Both the position numbers and the translations under genes were made by a program. From the NCBI RefSeq assembly GCF_037975245.1, contig NC_092574.1, forward strand, positions 9,399,713 to 9,463,712: a DNA stretch of 64,000 nucleotides, given 5' to 3'. Shown here piece by piece: positions 39,301 to 51,300 of the stretch; position 1 is the stretch's first letter; every line of letters starts with the position of its first letter. Below the pieces are notes generated by a model that saw nothing but the letters and a program-made list of their open reading frames with translations, was not told where the DNA came from and did not search any database. The stretch is from Apostichopus japonicus. Lineage: Eukaryota > Echinodermata > Holothuroidea > Aspidochirotida > Stichopodidae.

Positions 39301-42300
39301 CAAAGTCCCCGAGCTTGATTGATTGTAGAGTGATCTCAGAATGATCACTACTGGTGGGTAATTTGTCACCGTTAAGTACATCGCTGTTGTCCAATGGTTC
39401 AGGTAGTTGCTTGTCCCTCTCTTCTCCATTGACATAGGCTCGAGCAAATATATGATCGGAATCAGTCAACTCCACATCTGACTTCAGCGAACTCACATGG
39501 TACTCCCCTCTTCCTGCATACATGGCATGGCAAAGCACATGTTTCCTGACTGCGATGACAATGTGGGTAGTATGGGTTGTTGGTAGTGGACTGACATTTT
39601 CCAATCGGTTATCCAAAGCTTCCTTAGCATCCTCTACTTTTTGGGAAGGGACAAAGATCACTTTTATTGCCTTCGCCTTAGCTGCTGCTACCTCCACAAA
39701 TGACTCAGCATCATGCACATGTGCGCCATTTCTCATGGCTGTCCACACTAACCGCTTTACTTGACCACCGATCCCATGGACCACACCCTTGCCATGGCTT
39801 GTGGCAAAAAAGTTCCATGATGCTTGAACTCCATATGTCTCTCGGAAGTGGGTGATGTTATCGAAGACAGTGGCGGATCTAGGGGTATTGGTCAGGAGGG
39901 GCGAGAATGGTCTGTAGGGGCGCTTTCGACACTTTCTATGCGGAGCGCCACCACAGGTTGGCGCGTAGCGTACAGAATTTTTTTTGAGTAAAGATACTCC
40001 CTAGATCGCCAGAAATGACCATTTCCGGGCCTGGCTTATTTGCAGATAAACGAAGAATAAATCTATAGGTGTCATCGCCAAATTACACTTACAAAATGTG
40101 ACAAATGTCAATATGTAGATGAGAGCGCAATAAAAAAGTCAATAATCGCGAATAAGTAAAAAGTGGTAAAGAGCTGAAAAGGGCGCCAGCAGTCCATTTG
40201 AGTCCTTAAGGGGGGGGGGTGCATTCGCATAAAAATTAGCACATGCAGTGAACAGTATAACTTGTGAATGGGCCCAGTGCGCACTCTGGATCTCGTCTTG
40301 CTGGATGATATGAAAGTTTTAGTGATTCTCTATAATTGCAGCAAGAATTATCTAGGACTGAGCTTTCAATAAATCAATATCACCATGCCAACCAAGCCTA
40401 ATGGGGACCCAGGTGTATAAGTTCATGTCACAGATGTAATAGAGGAAAGGTTCTAAATTGAATGCTGGTTTCCCCTATAGAAACACACTGTTGCTGTCAC
40501 ACTGTTACCAAAAAAATGTCACACTGTAACCAAAAAGTTACAGTGTGACACATTTCATTTTCCCATTATTCCCACCCAGATGCTACTACAGTAAAACTAT
40601 CATGTGGATTTAATAAGTGCCTACACAGTTGATTTTGAGAAAAACATTCAGTTGATTTCAATTCCAATTTTTGGAAATATTAAGAAAAAATGGCATTTTT
40701 CGGTTACAGTGTGACACTTTTTCAGCAAATCAACATTTATGTGCGTGCACCGATGCATGACAACGTGCAAACCACCTAAAATGGCTTGATACACTTAGCC
40801 ATAGTCTCATACTATCCATCAGTATTTAAAGTCACCACATTTATTGTTACAGGGGTGATTTGTGGGGATTAAATTTAAGCTAATTTTAATGGTGATTTTT
40901 TTTCTAAAATTGCCTATTTTCACATAATCCCTAATTTTGGGTAGTTTATGTAAAAATTATGGGGAAATAAAACACATATCTGAAAAATTCACACTTTTAG
41001 CTTCAATTTGATACCAATTTCCATAGCAGTTGCTCAATTTTAGTTTTGATGAATTTGTCTCCTCTGGCCTGGAATTGCCCATATATACTTAGAGAGTATA
41101 ATATAACAAGCTTTAAAGTTTCCTAAGTTTGGTTTTAGGGTGGAGTGTAAATTACAGCCACCGTGTGATGTTGTATCTTGAGTAATACACTTGTCTTGCA
41201 ATCAAAAGTGAAGTGTCTACTTATATACTTAATTTTTTTTTGCTCTGGGGGGTAACAGCCTTAGCCTTCAAGTATTCCCCCCCCTTCCCTCATCCCTCCT
41301 CCTCACTGAAACATTAAAATGTCTTATTTTAAAAGATCCTACATGTCTGGAAGTAATTTTGAAGCTTATGCAGCCCTACCAGGAAAAGTACTTTTGAGAA
41401 CTTGCAGCAATTTTAGGATGCTTAAAATTGGTCGCCAATACTGAAGACCTTTACATACATGTGGTGTTCCTCCTCCACCCTGTGATCTTCACCAAGCTGT
41501 ATCAAGCATGTTAATATTATAAGTATTAATGGTACTGTTTTTTGTTTTTCCTTGTTTTTGTATTCATACTTGTTTTGTAAATATCTTGTAATTTACTGCC
41601 ATTGAGAAAATATCTAGATGTAGGTTCTACTAAATGCACCAGGTTTATAACTCAAGTTCTCACTGCCATTTTTGTTTGGACTCATTCTCATTCTTAGCAT
41701 GTTTTTTTGTGACTCTCTAACATATCGTAAGTTGCAAATATTGCAGTACTTAAATGACATTTTTAAGTAGGCCGTTTTTTTCCCTGCCTGTTTCGGAACG
41801 TGCATGTAGTTTGGTTGGTTGCTCTGAAAAGCCCTACAGGTAGTAGAATCGACAAGTAAGCACGTCTTGCAAGTTTGTGTACAGGGCGTGATCCTGTAGT
41901 TTCTGTTTTATCTGCCTCTGATGGGGTTTCATCATGTAAAGATATCCAAACGCAAATGTCCCGTAGGTATCTGGGTCTTGTAAATGAAATGACAGGTGGT
42001 GCTGAGAAAACTGATTTCAGGCGTTCTGTGCTTTGAAGTGTGGGGAAATTCTTTTGAATGATATTTGCCAGTGGTGGGAGACCTGGGTGGAATTCAGTAA
42101 CCAATGATACCCTCTGGAACTGGTTTGACAAGTTTTGTACGTCAATGTTTCAGTACGGGGTTTGCTATCGGCCTGTTTGATGGCATTTTCAATAGTACCC
42201 CGAAAATACTGTCTGTTAAGGAGGTGTTGTGACAGTTCTTTGGTGCGAGAATCAAAACCGAATGCATGGAATGCGGCGGATGGCAACTGCTTGGTAAGAG

Positions 42301-45300
42301 GAAGTCGTTTGTGCTTAATCGTGGGTTTATTGAACAAGTCTGTTTTGAGGGAGCCATTTTGTAGGGTCACAGTGGTGTCCAGGAAGTAAACGTCATGTCT
42401 CGAAAAATCAGCTCAGTAAAATTTGATTGTTTTGGTGAAACAAATTTGATGAAGAGTGTTAGATTTGCCTCACCTTGTCACCATGGGTCCTGACATCCAT
42501 ATCATGAAGATATTGTCAATGAAACGTAACCACGCGTGTGGTTTCAAGTTTTGTGGATATATGTTTAGATGTTGGCAAGAAATCGCCTAGAAGCCTGTTG
42601 GATTTCTGGTCACAAATATACTTATTTCTTCTGTTATTTTCTGTAGGCACTGGACCAGTTCCCGTTTCATCTTTGATAGCAGTTCTATTGATCTGTATTG
42701 GAATTGGGCTATTCTGTGGCACAGGCTACGTGGGATGCCAACAAGTCTATGATGCATTTAATTCAACGTCAACTGGCTTCACAGCAACCAACAGCTCTGG
42801 AAAAAAATTGGACAACTTACCAAAGGAAGTGAAAGATGTGTAAGTAGTATGTCCACAGAGTCAGGGAAGTGAAAGATGTGTAAGTAGTATGTCCTCAGAG
42901 TCAGGTGAAGTGAAAGATGTGTAAGTAGTATGTCCACAGAGTCAGGTGAAGTGAAAGATGTGTAAGTAGTATACATCCACAGAGTCAGGGAAGTGTAAGA
43001 TGTGTAAGTAGTATGTCCACAGAGTCAGGTGAAGTGAAAGATGTGTAAGTAGTATTTCCACAGAGTCAGGGAAGTGAAAGATGTGTAAGTAGTATGTCCA
43101 CAGAGTCAGGTGAAGTGAAAGATGTGTAAGTAGTATGTCTACAGAGTCAGGTGAAGTGAAAGATGTGTAAGTAGTATGTCCACAGAGTCAGGTGAAGTGA
43201 AAGATGTGTAAGTTCTATGTCCACAGAGTCAGGTGAAGTGTAAGATGTGTAAGTAGTATGTCCACAGAGTCAGGTGAAGTGAAAGATGTGTAAGTAGTAT
43301 GTCCACAGAGTCAGGTGAAGTGAAAGATGTGTAAGTAGTATGTCCACAGAGTCAGGTGAAGTGAAAGATGTGTAAGTAGTATGTCCACAGAGTCAGAGAG
43401 GTGAAAGATGTGTAAGTAGTATGTCCACAGAGTCAGGGAAGTGAAAGATGTGTAAGTAGTATATCCACAGAGTCAGGGAAGTGAAAGATGTGTAAGAAGT
43501 ATGTCCACAGAGTCAGGTGAAGTGAAAGATGTGTAAGTAGTATATCCACAGAGTCAGGTGAAGTGAAAGATGTGTAAGTAGTATACATCCACAGAGTCAG
43601 GGAGGTGAAAGATGTGTAAGTAGTATGTCCACAGAGTCAGGTTAAGTGAAAGATGTGTAAGTAGTATGTCCACAGAGTCAGGTGAAGTGAAAGATGTGTA
43701 AGTAGTATGTCTACAGAGTCAGGTGAAATGAAAGATGTGTAAGTAGTATATCCACAGAGTCAGGTGAAGTGAAAGATGTGTAAGTAGTATACATCCACAG
43801 AGTCAGGTGAAGTGAAAGATGTGTAAGTAGTATGTCCACAGAGTCAGGTTAAGTGAAAGATGGTATATAGTATGTCCACAGATGTCAGGTCCTCCTTGGA
43901 GATTGTGTCCACATTAGCACGCAGTTGATCTCCAAACAAGACAGTGTGTTTTAAAGACCTACATATATCCCAGTGGCTGAAGTTGATTGCTTACAAAAAA
44001 TGCTGGAAAGTTTCCTGCATCTTGAGGTCACACAAAGACATCATAATTATGGTAGTAAAGATATGAATTTGGTTTTACTTTTTGGCTTAGTAGTTATTGC
44101 ATCTGGCAACAGTGCAGAGAGATTGATTTCATCACAGCAACAGCAATTCAGCTGAAAATGCATTTGGTTTCATATATTTGACTCACTGTATATTAAAGCA
44201 GAAAATTGTATTTCCACAAACCAAAAAAAGCAAAAAAAGATTTTGGTGAAATTCTAAGTATATATATGTTGAATATGTTGAGATATGGAATTTCAGGCAT
44301 ATTACGTAATCAATAGCGGCTTACTGTTCATTGTGGTCAGGCACTACTCAGGCTTAAGGAGCCAATTTTCAAAGCGAGCGTATTGAGTCAAACAAGAAGC
44401 GGTTAACTTAAAAATCAAATATTAGAGAGTTTTAAGGTTACTGAATAACGTAAATTGTCTTTGATCCCAGCCTTCGTTATTCCTTTAAGAACGCAAAATG
44501 TAAAAGATTTAAAACAGCTTAAAATTCTTCACAAGCTCGTTGCTTTTCACTGACTTACCTCTAAACCTCGAAAGATGCAAAACTGTAGACACTATTTTAA
44601 ATCTCTGCTTTTTTCGTCCTGCTTGCTTCCAGCACGAATCCAGTTGGCATCTCCATATGCTGCCTCTCCGGTTTCATGGTCTTCATCGTCATCTTCTTCC
44701 TCTTCCAAGCCTTCATGGCAACGGCAGCGATCACTCGAGAGGATTACAGCTCCCAGAAGATGATTTGTGGCACCAAAGGTTGGACCATAGTGGTAAGGAA
44801 GTAGGATTGAACCATATCATTAATTATTAAACCTTGGACCATAGTGGCAAGGAAGTAGGATTGCACCATATCATTTATGATTAAACCTTGGACCATAGTG
44901 GTAAGGAAGTATGATTGAACCATCTCATTAGTTATTAAACCTTGGACCATAGTGGTAAGGAAGTATGATTGAACCATCTCATTAGTTATTAAACCTTGGA
45001 CCATAGTGGTAAGGAAGTAGGATTGAACCATATCATTTATGATTAAACCTTGGACCATAGTGGTAAGGAAGTATGATTGAACCATCTCATTAGTTATTAA
45101 ACCTTGGACCATGGTGGTAAGGAAGTAGGATTGAACCATCTCATTAATTATTAAACCTTGGACCATGGTGGTAAGGAAGTTGGATTGCACCATCTCATTA
45201 ATTATTAAACCTCGATCCATGGTGGTAAGGAAGTAGGATTGAACCATGTCATTAATTATTAAACCTTGGACCATAGTAGTAAGGAAGTAGGATTGAACCA

Positions 45301-48300
45301 TCTCATTAATTATTAAACCTTGGACCATAGTAGTAAGGAAGTAGGATTGCACCCTCTCATTAATTATGAAACCTTGGACCATGGTGGTAAGGAAGTAGGA
45401 TTGCACCATCACATTAATCATTAAACCTTGGACCATGGTGGTAAGGAAGTAGGATTGCACCATCACATTAATCATTAAACCTTGGACCATAGTAGTAAGG
45501 AAGTAGGATTGAACCATGTCATTAATTATTAAACCTTGGACCATGGTGGTAAGGAAGTAGGATTGAACCATCTCATTAATTATGAAACCTTGGACCATAG
45601 TGGCAAGGAAGTAGGATTGCACCCTCTCATTAATTATGAAACCTTGGACCATAGTGGTAAGGAAGTAGGATTGCACCATCACATTAATCATTAAACCTTG
45701 GACCATGGTGGTAAGGAAGTAGGATTGAACCATCTCATTAATTATGAAACCTTGGACCGTTGTGGCAAGGAAGTAGGATTGCACCCTCTTATTAATTATG
45801 AAACCTTGGACCATGGTGGTAAGGAAGTAGGATTGCACCATCACATTAATCATTAAACCTTGGACCATGGTGGTAAGGAAGTAGGATTGAACCATCTCAT
45901 TAATTATGAAACCTTGGACCATAGTGGTAAGAAAGTAGGATTGAACCATCTCATTAATTATGAAACTATGGACCATAGTGGCAAGGAAGTAGGATTGAAC
46001 CATCACATTAATTATGAAACCTTGGACCATAGTGGTAAGAAAGTAGGATTGAACCATATCATTTATGATTAAACCTTGGACCATGGTGGTAAGGAAGTAG
46101 GATTGAACCATCTCATTAATTATTAAACCTTGGACCATGATGGTTAGGAAGTAGGATTGAACCATCTCAGTAATTGTTCAACCTTTATCTGGAATTATGT
46201 CAGTCAGTCTGTCAAAACAAGTTCTGATGCAAGACAATTTCTGGGGAAACTTCCCCACTTTCGGTTGAAAAAAAAGGAAAAGGGTTTTTTAAGTCACATG
46301 AATGTGGATTATCCTCTTATTCTGAAATGTATGTCACTCTGAACAAATAGTTCTAATGCAAGACATTTGTTACAGAAATTTCCCAACTTTTAATCGGAAA
46401 AACAAAAAGTTGCTCAAAAGATCCAGAGATCCAGATGCTTTCTTTCTCAACAATGTTACCTGTACAGTGAATGAAAAACTAAATAGGTTGCAAAACAGTT
46501 AAATTAAAGGATTTAATTTACAACTAATACTCTATTGACATCTGTTGGATATTTTATGATAATTTGATTGTTTACTTTGATTTATTACTTACCTGTCACC
46601 CCACAAGTTGTGCACTCTCTCTCTCTCTCTCTCTAACATGCGGAGAGCACTCTGGTTAGCGATTTTAGTACTGTACACCCTTTATCCCTACTGTTGGTGA
46701 ATAAGCCTCCCCTCTCACGACCCAATGTGGACAGAAGTTGTTTGTCATTTAGATATGTTATCTTTAAGAATCTTTGATCACTGGGTTAGGATCCAGATAT
46801 TCGTGGGAGGCCTTCTCTAATCAAATATTAACTAGAGATCGCTTGGTGTAATAGCTTGGTAAAGACATGTGCTTTTCAATGGGGAAGTTTTTTTTAAAAT
46901 ATATTTTTAAGCCAGGTTATGGCTCCCAATTTTGTGTGTGGTTTTTTGGCTTGTTTGTGTGTTCAGGTTCTGGTTGCACAAATAACCTGTGGTACTCATG
47001 CCATGCCTCTTCTTTTGCATTAATGCATACATGAGGTCAGAGGTGAGCTCATTGCAGGTAAAATGTCCTGAAAAGGTTTTGGAATTTAATGCGGTGGTTT
47101 TAATATGGAAGGGACAGATTGCTACACACCTGCAGAGGGAGCTGTATTTTGTTCATAGAACCATAGCTTATTTTAGCAATTCATAAAAAACAACTATTTT
47201 ACTATCCTCGAAACCTCTACACAAAATTTAAACGCTAATTTTTAAATTTTTTCTTGAATTCATGCAGCTTTTCTGAGACTTATAAATTAGGAAAAAGGGC
47301 TGATTAACTAAAGAAACGAGTACCTAGTGGGACAATCCCAATTTCTTGCTCTTAAAGGTTGCAATAACCATTTTAAACGTGGTTGTTATACTCGGTGTCA
47401 TTGCCTTTCAGTCTGTTCTTAATCAAGTTTGGAAAGGTACCTTTCAACTTCCGACCAAGAAAAGTCACAATAATTGGTAACTATATGAAAAGTATAGAGC
47501 CCTTGGTTAAAGGAGTGAATGGATAATTACTGATGGCCTTTAAGTGTAGAAACCGTGGTTTAAGTAGTGAATGGATGGTAACTGATGGGCTTTAAGTATA
47601 GAAACCGTGGTTTAAGGAGTGAATGGATAATTACTGATGGCCTTTAAGTGTAGAAACCATGGTTTTAAGGCGTGAATGGACGATAACTGATGTCCTGTCT
47701 CCTTTCTTTTTTTTTTTCTTGGTCATCTTTTTCTTCTTCTTCTTAATTGCTCTTCTGTCGGTGGTGGTGAACTAATCATTCTTTCGTTCTTCTTTGACTT
47801 CCAGTCTGTTGTTTTATCTTACCTACTAACCATTCTCTGGATGCTAATCTTTGCTGGCTCCTTTTATTGTTTCCTGGTTACCTACATGATCTCTAGCCAT
47901 GAAGGTACAGACTACGCTTGGTCTGCCTATGGTAAGTACTACCAAGCTAGCCGGACTTCCGGTACGAAAAATATACAGGGGATATTTATGCGCTCTGGAC
48001 TCTAGTCTTATACTATGTTGTACGTAAGGGGTATTTCCCCTACTCATGTGAGAATCATTGTCCAATCATATGCGTGTTTTACGTGACGAGTTTCCGAGAG
48101 TGCAAGGTAGGGGGTGGAACAAGAATCGTGAGGAAGGACAAGTGTGCTTGTAAGAAGGAAGAGAGATGTTTTCTTGGAAATAAATCAAGAGTTATAACAA
48201 TTAAGACGGACTCTTAGTCTACTTTCTTAGTTTGGCGTCGGCGACATAAAAGCACCCCCAAAACGATCAAACACAACGCTATTACAGGATCATATGCCAT

Positions 48301-51300
48301 TACTTATCGCTATCGGCAAGCCCCATACATACACTTTGCAGTAATTATATCCACAGATAGTATCATATACAGAAGCTACCAGAGAGTAAATTAAAATATT
48401 CCGAAACTTTTGGAATTGTTAGATTAATTTGGGATGACATGTTGATGAATATGTTAAAATCACGTTTAAAGGAAAAGCATGGCTGGAAAGAGTTATGACA
48501 GACAAGGAAAACACCATGGAGCAAAATAATTACAAGTTCTTGGGGCTTGCGCCAGTAATGAATGTTCAGAACACCTTAATTTGCGAAACCAGAATTGTCC
48601 AGATTCATGTCATTTTGAAAAGTTCGCTGCTCTGCAATTTATGTTTTGTCTCTCGCTCATTCTCTCCTCTTATCTCTTTGGGAAACTTTGTTGCTCTTTT
48701 AATATCGAGGTTAGAAGAGATTTCAGTTCCAACTAAACAATTTCAAAGTTACTGCTGCATTTAATCTGGTGGGGAATTCGAATTAAGGGGGTTTAAATCA
48801 GTTAATTGGAAAATAATATCCGACCTGCTCCTCCTCTACTGCCTTTGTACAACAATTTACTCATTTCACAAAGTTTGTGATAAGCAAATTATTAAAATAG
48901 TGTACTGAAATAGTTTAATGCACAGACATTGTTATCACTTAAATGATTAAAATGATTTGCCGGTCTTGAAAACCAAAATACCTAGCATTTGAATATTATA
49001 TACCCCTTAGTAGTGACCTAGCTTGAGGTTTACTTTTGAAGTTGAAGAATCCACTTTTATATCTATGAAAATTGATAACTGATCGAGTTCGTCATGGCTT
49101 TGGTATTTCTTTCTTTTGTTGTAGGATTGAAAGGCGGTGAGTTGAAGTTTTCCAGCGATGGTCAAGCAGAAGCCTTCAGGGATTATGTAAGCAACTTCTT
49201 TTTATTTTTAGTACCTTGTGAGGTTAGAGAGTAGAAATAAATCAGATTCGATATATTGCACAACTGTGGTTGCTTTTGTCGTTACAGACTTTTAATTTTA
49301 CAATAATGGATGGTTAATATTCCATCTGGTTAAAATCTATTCGTTTATGGGAAAGCTTATTAATAAATGATATTTTTCTCCTACTGGGGGGTGGATATGG
49401 AGGGGGGAACGGTGGGGGTAAGGGGGGGTTTAGTCATTGAAAAGAAGAAAAGTGCTCATTTTAGTTTGTCTGTTTTGATTTTCACTATTGATATATTCTT
49501 AAGGAAAGTTTTATCTCAGGACTGCTCCATCAGTTTCGGTAGATATGCCAGTACCACTGTAAATGGTGAATGTCCGTTCCCAACGAGCATCAGAAAGGGG
49601 ATGACTGACTTAGGTGTGGGAAATGATACCATCATATTTGGTCATGACAAAGTCATCAACATTTCAAATCATAGAGGACCCATATTGGACAAATTTCTAT
49701 TCCATGGCATGCCAGACTGGCCAGCATCTTGTAACATTCACTGACAACAAGCAAAATTAAAAGTAATCTGTGACTCATTCGGTTGAACACTGCGATTGAG
49801 TTACCTCGGTGGTATCCAAGCTGAAAATTATGCCAGTGCATGGTGAGGGAGTTATTGTCTAAGCTGGACTCCCGGGCCCTGCTGGAGATGGTATTGGTAT
49901 TGTGTCATTCATGGGCGTCAATCCAGGGGGGGACGGGGGGACACGTCCCCCCCACATTTCGATGGATGGGGGAAACAATATCAAATGTCCCCCCCACACA
50001 TTTGGATAAAGAGTAGTGTCGTGGCTCTATTTGGTTACGGCTTACACATCTTAGGATTCATATCCTCGAATATCACTCAATGTTGCTGAATGGAGAATTC
50101 CACCCAGATCTCGTGAGTTGGTACCCTGAGCTCTCCAACAATCTTAAGCTTAGTCTGCCTTTATTTCGAGGCCAGTTCCATTCGTCGTCGGTTGAAGGGT
50201 ATAGACAAATATTCAAGTTGATGAATCCAGTGGTACCGGCTATGTTTGGTGAAGTCGAAGCTCTCTTGCGGTTGCTCCTCGTCTCCTCCGCCAGTTCGAC
50301 GGAAGCCGAGAGATCTTTTAGTGCTTTGAGGCGTTTGAAGACAAGGCTACGGAGCACCATGACTCAACAGAGGCTGAACCATGTGATCGTGTTCCATATT
50401 CACCGCGCAGGGACGTCGTTAGAGGGGGTGTCGGGTGTGTCTCACCCCAAGCCATGGTAAAACTGACGCTAGTTGGAAAATTGGAGTGCGACAGTCGGAA
50501 TTTCCGACTGTCGCACTCTAGTTTATCTAGGCCTTTTCATTTATCCCTGTGATTGTGCATGACCTAATTTTTTTTTTTAAATTTTGGTCAAAATTGACCT
50601 TTAACCTGTCATATTTACCACGTTTTCCTTGCCACTTTGGGAAATTGTTTCTCGCGATTCTTATACTCCACCGTACAAACCTTCTTATGATTTTGAATAC
50701 TACAAAAAAATGCCTAATAGATCTACCGTCATAGGCGTAGGAGCCCAATTTGTTTTGTGGGGGGGGGGGTTGTAACGACTTGCCCGAAAAATATAACCAA
50801 AATTTTTCGCGCGCTACGCGCGCATCCCTCATCATCATGTGCATATCATACAGGCATGCATTGGTTTTTACATCGCATGCAAATAGCATACAATCATTTT
50901 CCGTCTTATTACCCTTCCGTATTGGTGATAATTGTTGGGTAATAATAATATCAGTATAACCACTGAAAAACACATTGCAAATTATCAAAAAAGCTATCAG
51001 CATATTGCCCGAATTTCACAAAAATATTTGCTTGGGGTGGGGGGGGGGCAATAAGTTTTTGAAATGAGTGCCAGTGGGTACAAATGTATCGCAACAAGTT
51101 CGTAACAGAAGTGCAGTCGCGAAAGATTGGGTTTTCTGACTGACACTGACCGTATCGTTGACGAGTAGCGGGAGGGTAGGGGTACAAAGCAGCAGTTGGA
51201 ACTTTCTGGCTTCAAAACCGATTTTCAGCCACTACACCCCCCCCCTTCCAATCATCAGGCCTTAGCTACGTCCCTGGGTACATGGTGGTTACATAGTACG

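Larger units (their letters stand above)
38288..41084 (-). mobile_element. 2.8-kb TA-flanked DNA transposon with GGTTACAGTGTGAC subterminal repeats
   Basis: ATATGGGCAATTCCA at 38288-38302 is repeated exactly inverted at 41070-41084; the innermost reading TGGGCAATTCCA is flanked by TA on both sides, compatible with a TA target site. GGTTACAGTGTGAC occurs at 38304, 38484, 38681 and 38695 on the left, and in both orientations at 40496, 40518, 40537 and 40702 (two with one mismatch) on the right. The interior encodes a minus-strand protein fragment (39154-39868). A second element with a CAGTGGCGGATCTAGG end interrupts that frame at about 39870. Superfamily not identified. Confidence 0.78.

Noticed and set aside
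42825-43885. CRISPR-like appearance of the 41-bp array
   Set aside because: Units are contiguous with no unique spacers, and the setting is a eukaryotic intron.
44744-46165. 473-codon minus-strand open frame of MVQSYFLTTMVQGLIINE repeats
   Set aside because: It is the antisense translation of the 54-bp array, whose length is a multiple of three; no unique sequence, start context or domain.
49367-49744. 125-codon frame in M6 intron 5, tested as the missing extracellular loop
   Set aside because: Its single plausible loop-like part (two cysteines near 49525-49570) lacks matching phase 0 splice sites on both sides, and the rest is G-rich low complexity.
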